From Ancylobacter amanitiformis (GTDB taxonomy: Bacteria > Pseudomonadota > Alphaproteobacteria > Rhizobiales > Xanthobacteraceae), in assembly GCF_030814815.1 (NCBI RefSeq), contig NZ_JAUSVR010000004.1:186001-250000 (forward strand): 64,000 bases of DNA. Direction: 5' to 3'. Position 1 is the first letter of the stretch. Each line of letters begins with the position of its first letter. The position numbers and the translations under genes were made by a program. The notes below the pieces were generated by a model, which saw only the letters and a list, made by a program, of their open reading frames with translations, was not told the origin of the DNA and made no database searches. Positions 18,529 to 28,476 of this stretch are shown here, piece after piece.

Positions 18529-19214
18529 TCGTTCACGCCTGACGCGGGGACGACGGTGGCGGGCGTCCAGAAGCTCGCCACCTGCTCCAGCGCCGGGCGC
18601 GGCCGGTCCTCGCCGAGGCGGACCGGCCGGCCGACATGGATGAAGCCAGCAATGCGCTCGCCCGGCGTGATGCCGACCAGCGCCGCGGCCTCCGGGTCGC
18701 GGCCCGGCCATTTCAGCAGCCATTGCGTGGCAAAGCCCAGCGCGGTCGCCGCCACGGTCAGCGCCATGCCGGCCGCGCCGGCAGACAGGACCTGATTCCA
18801 TTCCGGCACCTTGGCGCCCGCATCCGGCCGGCTCACCAGCACCACGGTGAGCGGCGCGCGCGACAGGTACAGCGTCCACATGTCGGCCTTGGCCGCCGGC
18901 AGTTCCGGATTCTGCCGGGCATAGAGCGCGTCCAGCTGCGCGCCGAGCGCCTGCCGCGCATCCCCCTCGATGAGGATGAAACGCCATGGCGCCAGCCGGC
19001 CGTGATCGGGCACGCGGGCGGCGAGAGCGACGAGGCGCACCAATTCTTCCCGCGTCGGCCCCGGCTCGGCGAGCCCGCGCAGCGGCGCCGAGCGGCGCTG
19101 CTCCAGCCGGGCGAGCATCTCCTGCGCCGGGGGGAGCATAAGCGGTTCGGCAACCGATTCCGCACCGGCCTCCGGGCCTTGTGCCGCGTGGTGAGTGTGA
19201 GCATGCGAGGGCAT
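18498..19214 (-). CDS. nitroreductase-family NAD(P)H/FMN oxidoreductase (YdjA-like)
   Basis: 238 residues; the nitroreductase fold starts near residue 35 (LEQRRSAPLR) with the FMN-binding RVPDHGRLAPWRFILIEG, and later a GFATQWLLKWPG block and a GFIHVGRP strand, as in the small YdjA-type subgroup. AAGGAG precedes the ATG. The first ~30 residues are His/Ala/Glu-rich and unlike the family. The C-terminus is encoded antisense to the last 31 bases of the ALDH gene. Substrate unknown. Confidence 0.88.
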   Translation of the reverse strand: MPSHAHTHHAAQGPEAGAESVAEPLMLPPAQEMLARLEQRRSAPLRGLAEPGPTREELVRLVALAARVPDHGRLAPWRFILIEGDARQALGAQLDALYARQNPELPAAKADMWTLYLSRAPLTVVLVSRPDAGAKVPEWNQVLSAGAAGMALTVAATALGFATQWLLKWPGRDPEAAALVGITPGERIAGFIHVGRPVRLGEDRPRPALEQVASFWTPATVVPASGVNDQPSTSKETP

Positions 19215-19324
19215 CGGCGTCTCCTTGGCGTGCCGCCATTATATCGGCGTGCGCCAGAGGTGCGCACCCTTGCCGGCGGCGTGGCGGGGCCTAGTTACCG
19301 GCGCACCGCCACAGAGTACCCGCC

Positions 19325-19855
19325 ATGAGCCTTTTCATCCGCGCCGTCTTCGCCATCGCCGCCTGCGCCCTCATGGCGGTGGCGGCGGTGCTCATGACCT
19401 ATGCGCCCTATAGCGTCATCACCCATGCCCTGGCCGAGGGCACGCCGCTGCACACGCCGCTGCTGGAGGTGGTCGGCTATCTCATCGTCGCCATCGCGCT
19501 GTTCGATGTCGCCAAATATTTCTTCGAGGAGGAGGTGCCCGCCGGGCGCGAGAAGCGCACGCCCTCCGACACCCGGCGCGGCCTGACCAAGTTTCTCTCC
19601 ACCATCGTCATCGCCCTGTTCCTTGAGGCGCTGGTTCTGGTGTTCGAGACGGCGCGCGAGGATCCCACGCATATGGTCTATCCCGTGCTGCTGGTCGCTG
19701 CCGCCTGCGCCACGCTGCTGGCGCTCGGCCTGTTCCAGCGCCTGAGCGCCGCGACCGAGAAAGAGGTCGGTCCCGAGCCGGAAGAGGAGGTCGCGGAGGG
19801 TTCCCCACAGGCTTCCACCAAGCGCCCGCTTGCGTCACGCGGCGCAAATGGCTAG
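19325..19855 (+). CDS. integral membrane protein of unknown function
   Basis: 176 residues with four likely membrane helices (about residues 5-28, 44-63, 92-112 and 120-140) and an acidic, Pro/Ala-rich cytoplasmic tail. A charged loop FFEEEVPAGREKR lies between helices 2 and 3. No enzymatic motif seen. It stands alone between a divergent nitroreductase gene and tRNA-Pro. Codon use matches the core genome. Confidence 0.7.
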   Translation: MSLFIRAVFAIAACALMAVAAVLMTYAPYSVITHALAEGTPLHTPLLEVVGYLIVAIALFDVAKYFFEEEVPAGREKRTPSDTRRGLTKFLSTIVIALFLEALVLVFETAREDPTHMVYPVLLVAAACATLLALGLFQRLSAATEKEVGPEPEEEVAEGSPQASTKRPLASRGANG

Positions 19856-19876
19856 ACAGGCGACGCCTTCGGGCAT

Positions 19877-19954
19877 CGGAGCGTAGCGCAGTCCGGTTAG
19901 CGCACTAGTCTGGGGGACTAGGGGTCGGAGGTTCAAATCCTCTCGCTCCGACCA
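19877..19954 (+). tRNA. tRNA-Pro (GGG anticodon)
   Basis: Acceptor arms CGGAGCG/CGCTCCG pair fully; the anticodon stem CTAGT/ACTAG encloses CTGGGGG, giving anticodon GGG. The T-arm GGAGG-TTCAAAT-CCTCT carries one mismatch-type G-T pair. CCA is encoded. A run of six T follows immediately and likely ends transcription. Confidence 0.96.
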
Positions 19955-20085
19955 TTTTTTCCAAACCGAGCATGGCCTTGGCGGAAAGCGGCAAAGAGCG
20001 CCGCCCGCCCTGGGCCGGTGGTATCGGCAGGAACCAAATCCCGATAATCTCGTTAAGATGGCGGCTCGATAGCTGGGAGTTAGCC

Positions 20086-20337
20086 ATGGAAGACGCGCAG
20101 ATTGGTTGGATCGCCGCCATTATCATCGGTGGCCTCGCCGGGTGGATCGCCTCCTCGATCATGAAAACCGGCACCGGCATTTTACTCAACATCGTTCTCG
20201 GCATCATCGGTGCCTCCGTCGCGAGCTTCCTGTTCGGCTTTCTCGGCGTGGGATTCGGCGGCTGGTTCGGCTATCTCATCGCCGGCGTGATCGGCGCCTG
20301 CATCCTCATCTGGCTGGTACGGGCCATACGCGGCTAG
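20086..20337 (+). CDS. GlsB/YeaQ/YmgE-family small membrane protein
   Basis: 83 residues, three glycine-rich membrane helices, with the family pattern GWIAAIIIGGLAGWIAS and a central ILLNIVLGIIGASVASFLFG block. Members are stress-associated inner-membrane proteins (transglycosylase-associated). GGGAG lies 7-8 bases before the ATG. No operon partner. Confidence 0.92.
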   Translation: MEDAQIGWIAAIIIGGLAGWIASSIMKTGTGILLNIVLGIIGASVASFLFGFLGVGFGGWFGYLIAGVIGACILIWLVRAIRG

Positions 20338-20400
20338 AGCGCGTCGGTGTGATCGCAGGCCGATCCGGTCGGGTCGCGCCTTCTCCATCAATCGTCTAAC

Positions 20401-20441
20401 GCCGGATCCGATCAGGTAGGTTCAACCGGATCGCGTCCGGC
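20401..20441. repeat. imperfect palindrome in spacer
   Basis: Arms of about 17 bases (20401-20417 and 20425-20441) pair with three mismatches. Resembles the dispersed palindromic elements of this order; whether it also terminates the upstream gene is unclear. Confidence 0.5.
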
Positions 20442-20621
20442 TTTCGGCTTTGCGGTGAACCGCCCGCCTCGGTGAAGCGCGAAAGGCGCGTTCTCCCGCG
20501 CCCCGGCCCGGCCAGCGGTAGCCGCCTTCCCGCAATCACGCTCCTTCGGCCTGCCTGTGGGGATGGGGACGCGGGGCGCCTCTTAACACGGTGGAAACCA
20601 CAATGACCGCCTAATGGCCTC

Positions 20622-22091
20622 ATGATGCATGAGGGCAACAAGGCGGAAGAGGCGGCGGCCGAGGGCACGCCGGCGCAGGTGCTCGCCGCCGCGCCGCCGG
20701 CCGCCCGCGCGCCGCTTCCTTCCGGGAATGGCGATACAGTGGCGCTTGCGCCCTCGCGCCCCGCGCATGCCGGCTGGCGCCGCCATCTCGTGCTGCCGGC
20801 GCTCATCGGCCTGCTGGCGGGTGGCGCGTGTCTCTTGCTGATGACGCCGCGTTATCTCGCGCAGACCCTGCTCTCGGCGGATATCCGCCCGGCCGACGGA
20901 CTCGGCAGCCGCTCGCAGATCATCTCCTCACGCGAATTCGCCCGGCAGATCCTGAGCGACAACGCGCTGACCGTGCGCCTCGCCAATTTGGCCGGCATGG
21001 TGGATGGCGCGGCGGGCTCCTCCGATGCCGCGGCCCTGCGCGCGGTGGAGCAGGGCCTCACCGTCACCGATCGCCGCGACGGGACGACGGCGGTGTCCTT
21101 CGTGGCCAGCGACGCCGCGCTCGCCACCGATGTGGCCAATGCGTTCGCGGATGGCTATGTGCGGCTGCGTCAGGCCAAGGCCGCCTTCAACATGGAGCCG
21201 GGCGGCCCGATATCGACCGGTCCCCGGCTGGCGGCGCGGGCCGAACTCGCCTCGGCCCTGCCGCCCACGCGCGGCGCGGCCACGCTTCTGGCGGCCCTCG
21301 CGGGGTTCGGCGTGACGCTGGCCGGCGAGGCCCTGCTGCGCCGCCGCCGCGCGGTCATTGCCCGGCCCGCCCCGCAGCTGAGCGCGCCCGAGCTTCCCGC
21401 GTCGGGCCTCGTGCAGCACCTGCCGTGGATCGGTGGCGAAACGCTCGATTTCGATGATGGCGAGGAGCCGGTGCCGCGCCGTCGCCTTTCGCGCGATGGC
21501 GAACTGGCGGATCTCGCCCGCCTGGTCGAACTGCGCGGGGAGGCCGCGCGTCTCGTGGTGGTGACGGGCGCCGCGCCCGATGACGGCATCGCCCGCTGCG
21601 CGCTGGCGCTCGGCCGCGCCCTCGCCTCGACCGAGCGGCGGGTGGTGATCGTGTGCCTGGATGTCGCCGCGTCGCCGCTCGACGAACTGACGGATGATCC
21701 GCGCGCGCCAGGGCTCACCGATCTGCTGTTCGGCGTCGCCAGCTTCTCGGACGCCATCCATCGCGAGCCGACCTCGCGTTGTCATGTGATTCCGCCCGGT
21801 CGGGGCGCCCGTGAAGCCGATGGCCTGGTGGCAGCCGACCGGCTGGTGCTCATCCTGCGCGCGCTGGAACAGACCTATGACCATGTGGTGGTCGCCGCCC
21901 CGCCGCTGGGGCCGTGCGAGGGTGCGCAGCGCATCGCCGCGCTGAAGCCGACCGTCATCCTCGTGACCCGGCCGGGCGGGGCGGCCACCGACGCGGTACA
22001 GGCCTTTGACGAGCTTGCCGAACAGGGCTTCGGCGAGATCGCCATGGTGACATTCGCCGTGCCGGTGTCGCACCTGCAGCGGGCAGCGTGA
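20622..22091 (+). CDS. Wzz/BY-kinase-like exopolysaccharide protein with degenerate ATPase
   Basis: 489 residues. Residues ~50-70 and ~208-228 are membrane helices enclosing a ~135-residue periplasmic part (much shorter than usual for Wzz). The cytoplasmic half (~285-485) has the P-loop fold of BY-kinases, but Walker A reads VTGAAPDDGIARCA with no GK[ST], Walker A' reads VVIVCLDVAA and Walker B reads VVVAAPP without Asp. No tyrosine cluster at the C-terminus. Probably a non-catalytic chain-length or scaffold protein; no polysaccharide genes adjoin it. Confidence 0.75.
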   Translation: MMHEGNKAEEAAAEGTPAQVLAAAPPAARAPLPSGNGDTVALAPSRPAHAGWRRHLVLPALIGLLAGGACLLLMTPRYLAQTLLSADIRPADGLGSRSQIISSREFARQILSDNALTVRLANLAGMVDGAAGSSDAAALRAVEQGLTVTDRRDGTTAVSFVASDAALATDVANAFADGYVRLRQAKAAFNMEPGGPISTGPRLAARAELASALPPTRGAATLLAALAGFGVTLAGEALLRRRRAVIARPAPQLSAPELPASGLVQHLPWIGGETLDFDDGEEPVPRRRLSRDGELADLARLVELRGEAARLVVVTGAAPDDGIARCALALGRALASTERRVVIVCLDVAASPLDELTDDPRAPGLTDLLFGVASFSDAIHREPTSRCHVIPPGRGAREADGLVAADRLVLILRALEQTYDHVVVAAPPLGPCEGAQRIAALKPTVILVTRPGGAATDAVQAFDELAEQGFGEIAMVTFAVPVSHLQRAA

Positions 22092-22096
22092 GCCGC

Positions 22097-22126
22097 CTAC
22101 AGGCTTTCCGTCTACAGGCTCTCCGG
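22097..22126 (+). repeat. tandem 15-bp duplication
   Basis: CTACAGGCTTTCCGT is followed by CTACAGGCTCTCCGG (two differences). It bridges the spacer and the 3' end of the DUF2842 gene, so the second copy contributes that gene's stop codon. Confidence 0.85.
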
Positions 22127-22354
22127 CCGCCGGTCATATTTCAGCATCCAGCCGATCAGCCATCCGGCCGGCAGCACCCATCCGGTCCCGAGAATGACAT
22201 AGGCGACGAACTGCCAGAAGCCGGGCAGGGTGGTGACGCGTCCCTGGGCCAGCGCCATGGCGCCGAGTGCCCATGTCACGACGAGAACCACCAACGCCAC
22301 CGTGCCGATGAACTTGCGCAGGCGGGGCGGCAGGCGGGAACCGTGATCGGCCAT
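22112..22354 (-). CDS. DUF2842 small membrane protein
   Basis: 80 residues with two membrane helices (about 16-36 and 47-69), N-terminal PPRLRKFIGTVALV and the conserved GTGWVLPAGWLIGWM segment of DUF2842, an alphaproteobacterial family of unknown function. It faces away from ctaA across a 222-bp spacer and converges with the BY-kinase-like gene. Confidence 0.9.
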   Translation of the reverse strand: MADHGSRLPPRLRKFIGTVALVVLVVTWALGAMALAQGRVTTLPGFWQFVAYVILGTGWVLPAGWLIGWMLKYDRRPESL

Positions 22355-22576
22355 GTGCGGGTCTCCGGCGGACGGATGGGGTCGAACGGGACGCGGCGGG
22401 ACGGGACAAAGAGTCCCGTTGCGCGCGCGATGCGGCCTCTATATCGCTGGCCGCGCCGGGGGGAAAGCGGCCCGGCGGATAACGCGTCAGCGCGGCGCGC
22501 GGGAAGCGAATGACCGGCGCAAACGCGGCAGGCGATCGCCGCCGCGCCGGCGCGCGCCGTCGCAAGGAGTGCAGGC

Positions 22577-23665
22577 ATGGCCTCGGATCACACCACACTC
22601 GATCAACGCTCCACGCAGCAGATCGCCCCGGCCGGTGCCGGCGCGCGGGCTGACCGGCTGCGCCCGGTGCGGGGCTGGCTCTACCTCGTGGCGGCGATGA
22701 TCGTGCTCATGGTGGTGGTCGGCGGCGCGACGCGGCTGACCGAATCGGGCCTCTCCATCACCGAGTGGAAGCCGGTGACGGGCATCCTGCCGCCGCTCGG
22801 CACGGCCGCATGGCAGGCCGAGTTCGAGAAATACCAGCAGATTCCGCAATATCGCGAACTCAACCAGGGGATGAGCCTTTCGGCGTTCCAGTATATTTTC
22901 TGGTGGGAATGGGGGCACCGGCTGCTCGGTCGGTTGATCGGCTTCGTCTTCCTGCTGCCGTTCCTGTTCTTCCTGTGGCGCGGGCGGATCGACCGGGCGC
23001 TCGGCTGGAAACTGGCCGGGCTGTTCGCCCTCGGTGGGCTGCAGGGCGCGGTCGGCTGGTGGATGGTGGCGTCCGGCCTGGTCAACCGGGTCGATGTCAG
23101 CCAGTACCGGCTGGCCACGCATCTCACGCTCGCCTGCATCATCCTGTCCGCCACGGTGGCGGTCGCCGTCTCGCTGAAGCCGCCGCGCGACACCCGCGCC
23201 GCGCCGGACTGGCTGCGCAGCTATGGCCGGCTGTTCTTCGCCGTGGTGCTGCTGCAGATCTTTCTCGGCGGGCTGGTCGCCGGGCTCGATGCCGGCCTGA
23301 CCTACACGACCTGGCCGCTGATGGACGGGCATATCGTTCCCCCGATCGGCAATCTGTTCATCCAGCAGCCGGCCTGGCGGAATCTGTTCGAAAACGTTCT
23401 CACCGTGCAGTTCAATCACCGCATGGTGGCCTATCTGCTGTTCGCGCTGGCCATCGGGCAGTGGCTCAGCGCGCGGCGTGTCGGCGGCGCGGTGGGCCGG
23501 CGGGCGTTGTTGCTCCTCGCCCTGGTGGCGGCGCAGGGGTGCCTGGGCATCCTGACGCTGCTCCGTCAGGTGCCGCTCGACCTCGCTCTCGCCCACCAGT
23601 TCGGCGCGACGCTTGTGCTGATCGTCGCGACGGTGAACATCGTGCGGCTCGGCGAGGCGCGCTGA
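22577..23665 (+). CDS. ctaA: heme A synthase (COX15/CtaA)
   Basis: Oxidises heme O to heme A for cytochrome oxidase. 362 residues, about eight membrane helices. Family landmarks: [19 protein letters not shown] after the first helix, [16 protein letters not shown], and [10 protein letters not shown], supplying the conserved histidines. The signature loop [10 protein letters not shown] is present. Start ATG 22577 follows AAGGAG. Alone in its transcription unit. Confidence 0.96.
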   Translation: MASDHTTLDQRSTQQIAPAGAGARADRLRPVRGWLYLVAAMIVLMVVVGGATRLTESGLSITEWKPVTGILPPLGTAAWQAEFEKYQQIPQYRELNQGMSLSAFQYIFWWEWGHRLLGRLIGFVFLLPFLFFLWRGRIDRALGWKLAGLFALGGLQGAVGWWMVASGLVNRVDVSQYRLATHLTLACIILSATVAVAVSLKPPRDTRAAPDWLRSYGRLFFAVVLLQIFLGGLVAGLDAGLTYTTWPLMDGHIVPPIGNLFIQQPAWRNLFENVLTVQFNHRMVAYLLFALAIGQWLSARRVGGAVGRRALLLLALVAAQGCLGILTLLRQVPLDLALAHQFGATLVLIVATVNIVRLGEAR

Positions 23666-24463
23666 GGGCCGGACCGAAGCGAAGGCGGCGGGATGGAGCG
23701 TTCGCCTCCGGCGGGCGCGAGACCGTGGGGTTGAACGGGTCCGCTCCCCCGAGCCGGGCGGCGCTTGATCCGGCATCCCGGAATCCGCGAGATCGGCGCC
23801 GTCTTCGGGACTTGGCATCCAGGGTGTCGGCCGTTCCGCGCAGCGCGGCTACCCCATGCCCACCCCATGCCCACCCCCTCGGCTGCCTCTCGGCTGCCGC
23901 GAGTTGCAAGCCTGTCTGACAAAAGCCTTCAGGCAACCGTCACCCCGGCCGCGGGTGGAGACGGAGAGCCGGGATCCTCCGCCAGAACCCCGCGTCACGA
24001 TCCTGGATATGGCCTGCGCTGACATGGTCGGCGCTGGGATGGCCTGCGCTGCTTCCGGGATGACGCGCGTGGAGGAGCCTCGAAACGAGGCTCGCAGGAT
24101 GTTTGTCTCGACGCATTGTTGCACGCCAACCGACAGCCATCTCGCTCGAAACGCTCTCATTCAGCCGCGTGCGAGGCTATCAGCGCCCGCCGCTCCCATT
24201 GCCCCGCCATCGGCTCGCCGCTCAACGGAACTGCCGGGAAACGGCGGATCGGCAAGCCACGTCAGGTTGCCGCGCCGGCGACCACCCCCCGATTCCCGAA
24301 AAAATGCGACTTCAGCCGCCGCGCTCGGACCGTTCGACCGTCCGATGTCCCATCTCGGCGGCAATCGCGTCAGCCTCCGTACCGCTAGCCACGAACGTGC
24401 CCGCCTCGGCGCGGGGGAACGCCGAAACGCTGCCCCACCCGGCGTCGCCCGCTCCTCGCCCGG
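23666..24463. other. 798-bp gene-free spacer with tandem duplications
   Basis: Lies between the convergent ctaA and uvrA ends. Open frames here have no recognisable family, no good ribosome sites and biased composition. Two adjacent 11-bp duplications occur: CCCCATGCCCA at 23852-23873 and CTCGGCTGCC[T/G] at 23878-23899. It may be the decayed remains of a lost gene; no gene or RNA could be supported. Confidence 0.5.
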
Positions 24464-27367
24464 CTATTCCGCCGCGGTGCGCGGCTTCATCGGCCGGCGT
24501 GCCAGCACATCGGCGAGGAATCGCCCGGTATGGCTGCGCTCGGTCGTGGCGATGACTTCCGGCGGGCCGGCCGCGACGATCTCGCCGCCGCCATCGCCGC
24601 CCTCGGGACCGAGGTCGATCACCCAGTCGGCGGTCTTGATGACCTCGAGATTATGCTCGATCACAACCACCGTGTTGCCCTGCTCGACCAGTTCGTGCAG
24701 CACTTCCAGCAACTTGGCGACATCGGCGAAATGCAGGCCGGTGGTCGGCTCGTCGAGAATATAGAGCGTGCGCCCGGTGGCCCGGCGCGACAGTTCCTTG
24801 GAAAGCTTCACGCGCTGCGCCTCGCCGCCCGAGAGCGTGTTCGCCTGCTGGCCGACCTTGATATAGTCGAGCCCGACGCGCGCCAGCGTTTCCAGCTTCT
24901 CGCGCACCGCCGGCACCGCCTTGAAGAACTCCGCCCCTTCCTCGACCGTCATGTCGAGCACATCGGCGATGGACTTGTTCTTGAAGGCGACTTCCAGCGT
25001 CTCGCGATTATAGCGCTTGCCCTTGCAGACGTCGCAGGTGACGTAGACATCCGGCAGGAAGTGCATCTCGATCTTGATGACGCCGTCGCCCTGGCACGCC
25101 TCGCAGCGCCCGCCCTTCACGTTGAACGAGAAGCGGCCCGGCCCGTAGCCGCGCGCCTTGGCTTCGGGCAGGCCGGCGAACCACTCGCGGATCGGCGTGA
25201 AGGCGCCGGTATAGGTCGCCGGATTCGAGCGCGGCGTGCGGCCGATCGGCGACTGGTCGATGTCGATCACCTTGTCGAGATGTTCCAGCCCCTCCAGCCC
25301 GTCAAGTGGCGCGGGCGGCTCGGACGCGCCGTTCAGCCGCCGCGCCACCGCCTTGTAGAGCGTGTCGACCAGCAGCGTCGACTTGCCGCCGCCCGACACG
25401 CCGGTGACGGCGGTGAACAGGCCGAGCGGAATCGAGGCCGTGACATTCTTCAGATTGTTGCCGCGCGCATTCACCACGCGCAGCATCCGCTTGGGGTTCG
25501 GCTTGCGGCGCTTGGGCACCGGCACGGTGAGTTCGCCCGTCAGGTATTTGCCGGTGAGCGAATTCGGGTTGGCGAGGATCTCCTGCGGCGTTCCCTGGGC
25601 GACGATGCGCCCGCCATGCACGCCCGCGCCGGGCCCGACATCCACGACATAGTCGGCGGCGAGAATCGCGTCCTCGTCATGCTCGACCACGAGCACCGTG
25701 TTGCCGAGGTCGCGCAGGCGCTTGAGCGTGCCGAGCAGGCGCTCATTGTCGCGCTGGTGCAGGCCGATCGAGGGTTCGTCCAGCACATAGAGCACACCGG
25801 TGAGCCCCGATCCGATCTGCGAGGCAAGGCGGATGCGCTGGCTCTCGCCGCCGGACAGCGTGCCGGAGGCGCGGGCGAGGGTGAGGTAATCCAGCCCGAC
25901 ATCGAGCAGGAAGGCGAGGCGCTCGCGAATTTCCTTGAGGATGCGGACGGCGATCTCGTTCTGCTTGTCGGTCAGCCGGGCCGGCAGATCGGTGAACCAC
26001 GCCAGCGCGTGGCGCACGGAAAGCTGCGCCGACTGGCCGATGTGATGGCCGGCGATCTTCACCGCCAGCGCCTCGGGCTTCAGCCGGAAGCCATGGCAGG
26101 CGGCGCAGGGCACGGCGGAGAAATACTTGCCGATCTCCTCGCGCGCCCAGTCGCTCTCGGTCTCCCGCCAGCGCCGTTCGAGATTGGTGATGATGCCCTC
26201 GAAGGTCTTCGAGGTCTCGTAGGCGCGCATGCCATCATCATAGACGAAGCGGATCGCCTCCGCGCCGGAACCGTGGAGAATCACCTGCTGCGCCTTGGCC
26301 GGAAGATCCGCCCACGGCACGCTCAGCTTGAAGCCGTAATGGCGGGCCAGCGCATCGAGCGTCTGGCCGTAATAGGGCGACGAGGACTTGGCCCATGGAG
26401 CCAGAGCGCCCTGTTTCAGCGAGCGCGTCTTGTCCGGCACCACGAGGTCCGGGTCGATCTTGCTCTCATGGCCGAGCCCGTCGCAGACCGGGCAGGCGCC
26501 GAACGGGTTGTTGAAGGAGAACAGCCGCGGCTCGATCTCGGAAATCGTGAAGCCGGAGACCGGGCAGGCGAACTTCTCCGAGAACAGGATGCGGCGCGCC
26601 TCGCCGTTCTCTTCTTTCTCGTCGGCGAATTCCAGCACGGCGATGCCGTCGGCGAGGCCGAGCGCGGTCTCCAGCGAATCCGCGAGGCGCCCGGCGATAT
26701 CGCCCCGCACCACCAGCCGGTCGACCACCACGTCGATGTCATGCTTGAACTTCTTGTCGAGCGCGGGCGCGTCGGCGATCTCGTGGAACTCGCCGTCGAT
26801 CTTGACGCGCTGGAAGCCCTTCTTCTGGAACTCGGCGAGTTCCTTGCGATATTCGCCTTTGCGCCCGCGCACCACCGGCGCCAGCAGGAACAGCCGGGTC
26901 TTCTCGGGCAGGGCGAGCGTGCGATCGACCATCTGGCTGACGGTCTGGCTCTCGATCGGCAGGCCGGTGGCGGGGGAATAGGGCACGCCCACCCGCGCCC
27001 AGAGAAGGCGCATGTAGTCGTAGATCTCGGTGACGGTGCCGACCGTCGATCGCGGATTCTTCGAGGTGGTCTTCTGCTCGATGGAAATGGCCGGCGACAG
27101 GCCGTCGATCTGGTCGACGTCCGGCTTCTGCATCATTTCGAGGAACTGGCGCGCATAGGCCGAGAGGCTCTCGACATAGCGCCGCTGACCCTCGGCATAG
27201 ATCGTGTCGAAGGCAAGCGACGACTTGCCGGAACCCGACAGGCCCGTGAACACGACAAGGCTGTCGCGCGGGATCTCGAGGTCGACATTCTTCAGATTAT
27301 GCTCGCGCGCGCCACGAATGGTAATCGATCGCGCATCGCGACGCGGAGAAATCGCGCGTTCCTTCAT
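24464..27367 (-). CDS. uvrA: excinuclease ABC subunit A
   Basis: DNA-damage sensor of nucleotide excision repair. 967 residues with two ABC modules: Walker [10 protein letters not shown] near residue 43 and GVSGGGKST in the second half, signature [12 protein letters not shown] and [11 protein letters not shown], plus zinc-finger cysteine pairs (CPVC, CAAC, CEAC, CDVC). Start set at ATG 27367; a TTG eight codons upstream is less likely. Likely transcribed with the small membrane-protein ORF from the LexA-controlled region. Confidence 0.98.
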   Translation of the reverse strand: MKERAISPRRDARSITIRGAREHNLKNVDLEIPRDSLVVFTGLSGSGKSSLAFDTIYAEGQRRYVESLSAYARQFLEMMQKPDVDQIDGLSPAISIEQKTTSKNPRSTVGTVTEIYDYMRLLWARVGVPYSPATGLPIESQTVSQMVDRTLALPEKTRLFLLAPVVRGRKGEYRKELAEFQKKGFQRVKIDGEFHEIADAPALDKKFKHDIDVVVDRLVVRGDIAGRLADSLETALGLADGIAVLEFADEKEENGEARRILFSEKFACPVSGFTISEIEPRLFSFNNPFGACPVCDGLGHESKIDPDLVVPDKTRSLKQGALAPWAKSSSPYYGQTLDALARHYGFKLSVPWADLPAKAQQVILHGSGAEAIRFVYDDGMRAYETSKTFEGIITNLERRWRETESDWAREEIGKYFSAVPCAACHGFRLKPEALAVKIAGHHIGQSAQLSVRHALAWFTDLPARLTDKQNEIAVRILKEIRERLAFLLDVGLDYLTLARASGTLSGGESQRIRLASQIGSGLTGVLYVLDEPSIGLHQRDNERLLGTLKRLRDLGNTVLVVEHDEDAILAADYVVDVGPGAGVHGGRIVAQGTPQEILANPNSLTGKYLTGELTVPVPKRRKPNPKRMLRVVNARGNNLKNVTASIPLGLFTAVTGVSGGGKSTLLVDTLYKAVARRLNGASEPPAPLDGLEGLEHLDKVIDIDQSPIGRTPRSNPATYTGAFTPIREWFAGLPEAKARGYGPGRFSFNVKGGRCEACQGDGVIKIEMHFLPDVYVTCDVCKGKRYNRETLEVAFKNKSIADVLDMTVEEGAEFFKAVPAVREKLETLARVGLDYIKVGQQANTLSGGEAQRVKLSKELSRRATGRTLYILDEPTTGLHFADVAKLLEVLHELVEQGNTVVVIEHNLEVIKTADWVIDLGPEGGDGGGEIVAAGPPEVIATTERSHTGRFLADVLARRPMKPRTAAE

Positions 27368-27449
27368 TCCGAGCTCTTCTTGCCGGGTCAACTAAAACGG
27401 GCGGCTGGACGCAAACCTATCGCGGGGCGGCCGCCCGTCCCGACGAAGC

Positions 27450-27608
27450 TCAGAAACCGTGCCACACCACGGCAAGACCTGCAGCCACGGCAAGTCCGGC
27501 GGATACGGCCATGAACGCCCGGCGGATCATCGCCTGACGCAGGTCCTCCATACGGATCGCCAAAACACGGGGCTGGGCACGGCGACGGTTGCGCGGATCG
27601 TTCATCAT
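27450..27608 (-). CDS. small single-span membrane protein downstream of LexA box
   Basis: 52 residues: a basic N-terminus (MNDPRNRRRAQPRV) and one membrane helix at about residues 31-50. Start at the upstream of two adjacent ATGs. It sits about 100 bp from a LexA box, and its stop lies 82 bp before the uvrA start, so both may share an SOS promoter. No homologue recognised. A role like SidA, the SOS-induced membrane division inhibitor of Caulobacter, is speculation. No strong ribosome site, so coding status is uncertain. Confidence 0.5.
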   Translation of the reverse strand: MMNDPRNRRRAQPRVLAIRMEDLRQAMIRRAFMAVSAGLAVAAGLAVVWHGF

Positions 27609-27709
27609 GGCACGACGCTCTGGTTGCTTCACGAGGAGAACATAGTGCGCATCCCGCGCCGCGCAATCCGGTGACTCCGTATGTTGCATCGAGTTAATCA
27701 TAATGCTAG

Positions 27710-27724
27710 GAACATAACAAGAAC
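27710..27724. promoter_or_regulatory. LexA (SOS) box, GAAC-N7-GAAC
   Basis: GAAC at 27710-27713 and GAAC at 27721-27724 with exactly seven bases between. This direct repeat is the alphaproteobacterial LexA operator (GTTC-N7-GTTC on the other strand). It lies between the leftward small ORF/uvrA unit and rightward ssb, a classic SOS location. A TATGAT word on the minus strand at about 27690-27700 could be the leftward -10 element. Confidence 0.85.
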
Positions 27725-27894
27725 AGTTTGCTGCTGATGTCGCGGGGCGGGCGCGGCAATGTGTGGACAAGGCGCGGGCAGGGCGCGGGCAGGGCGCGCG
27801 GCGGTGGCGAGCTGGGCTATAGAATACGCGTTTTGGTAATGGCTGGTTTTGGCAGGGCGCGCACCGCGGTGGGCGCCGGACTTCGGAGGAGATG

Positions 27895-28476
27895 ATGGCG
27901 GGCAGCGTCAACAAGGTGATCCTGATCGGCAATCTCGGCCGCGATCCGGAAGTGCGCACGTTCCAGAATGGCGGGCGGGTGTGCAACCTGCGCATCGCCA
28001 CCTCTGAGACCTGGCGCGACAAGGCCACCAGCGAGCGCAAGGAGCGCACCGAGTGGCACAGCGTGGTGATCTTCAACGAGAACCTGCTGCGGGTCGCCGA
28101 GCAATATCTGCGCAAGGGCAGCAAGGTCTATATCGAAGGCCAGCTGGAAACCCGCAAGGCGACCGACCAGTCGGGCGGCGAGCGCTATTTCACCGAAGTG
28201 GTGCTGCGGCCCTTCCGCGGTGAACTGACCATTCTCGACAGCCGCGGCAGTGGCGGCGGCGAGGGCGGGGAAGATTTCAGTTCCGGGAGCAGCGATTTCG
28301 GTTCCGGCGGCGGCTATTCCGGCGGCGGTGGTGCGGGCGGTGGCGGCTCGGGCGGGCGCTCCTTCGGCGGCGAGCGTCGGCCGGCGCCGGCGAGCGGCGG
28401 CGGCGGCGGCGGAAAATTCGGCGGCGGTGGCGGCAGCAGCGGGGGCGGCGACCTCGACGACGAAATCCCGTTCTGA
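27895..28476 (+). CDS. ssb: single-stranded DNA-binding protein
   Basis: 193 residues: an OB-fold (1-~112, [36 protein letters not shown]), a long Gly/Ser-rich linker, and the C-terminal tip DDEIPF that recruits repair and replication partners. GGAGG at 27885-27889 fits ATG 27895 better than the adjacent ATG 27892. Divergent from uvrA with a LexA box between, so SOS induction is expected. Confidence 0.98.
   Translation: MAGSVNKVILIGNLGRDPEVRTFQNGGRVCNLRIATSETWRDKATSERKERTEWHSVVIFNENLLRVAEQYLRKGSKVYIEGQLETRKATDQSGGERYFTEVVLRPFRGELTILDSRGSGGGEGGEDFSSGSSDFGSGGGYSGGGGAGGGGSGGRSFGGERRPAPASGGGGGGKFGGGGGSSGGGDLDDEIPF

Noticed and set aside
23856-24555. Several ORFs of 60-300 residues in the ctaA-uvrA spacer
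   Set aside because: Arg/Pro/Ala-rich translations, no recognisable domain, no consistent codon pattern; most extend into the uvrA antisense strand.
24530-27514. Very long plus-strand ORF opposite uvrA
   Set aside because: Antisense shadow of uvrA; no domain or ribosome site.
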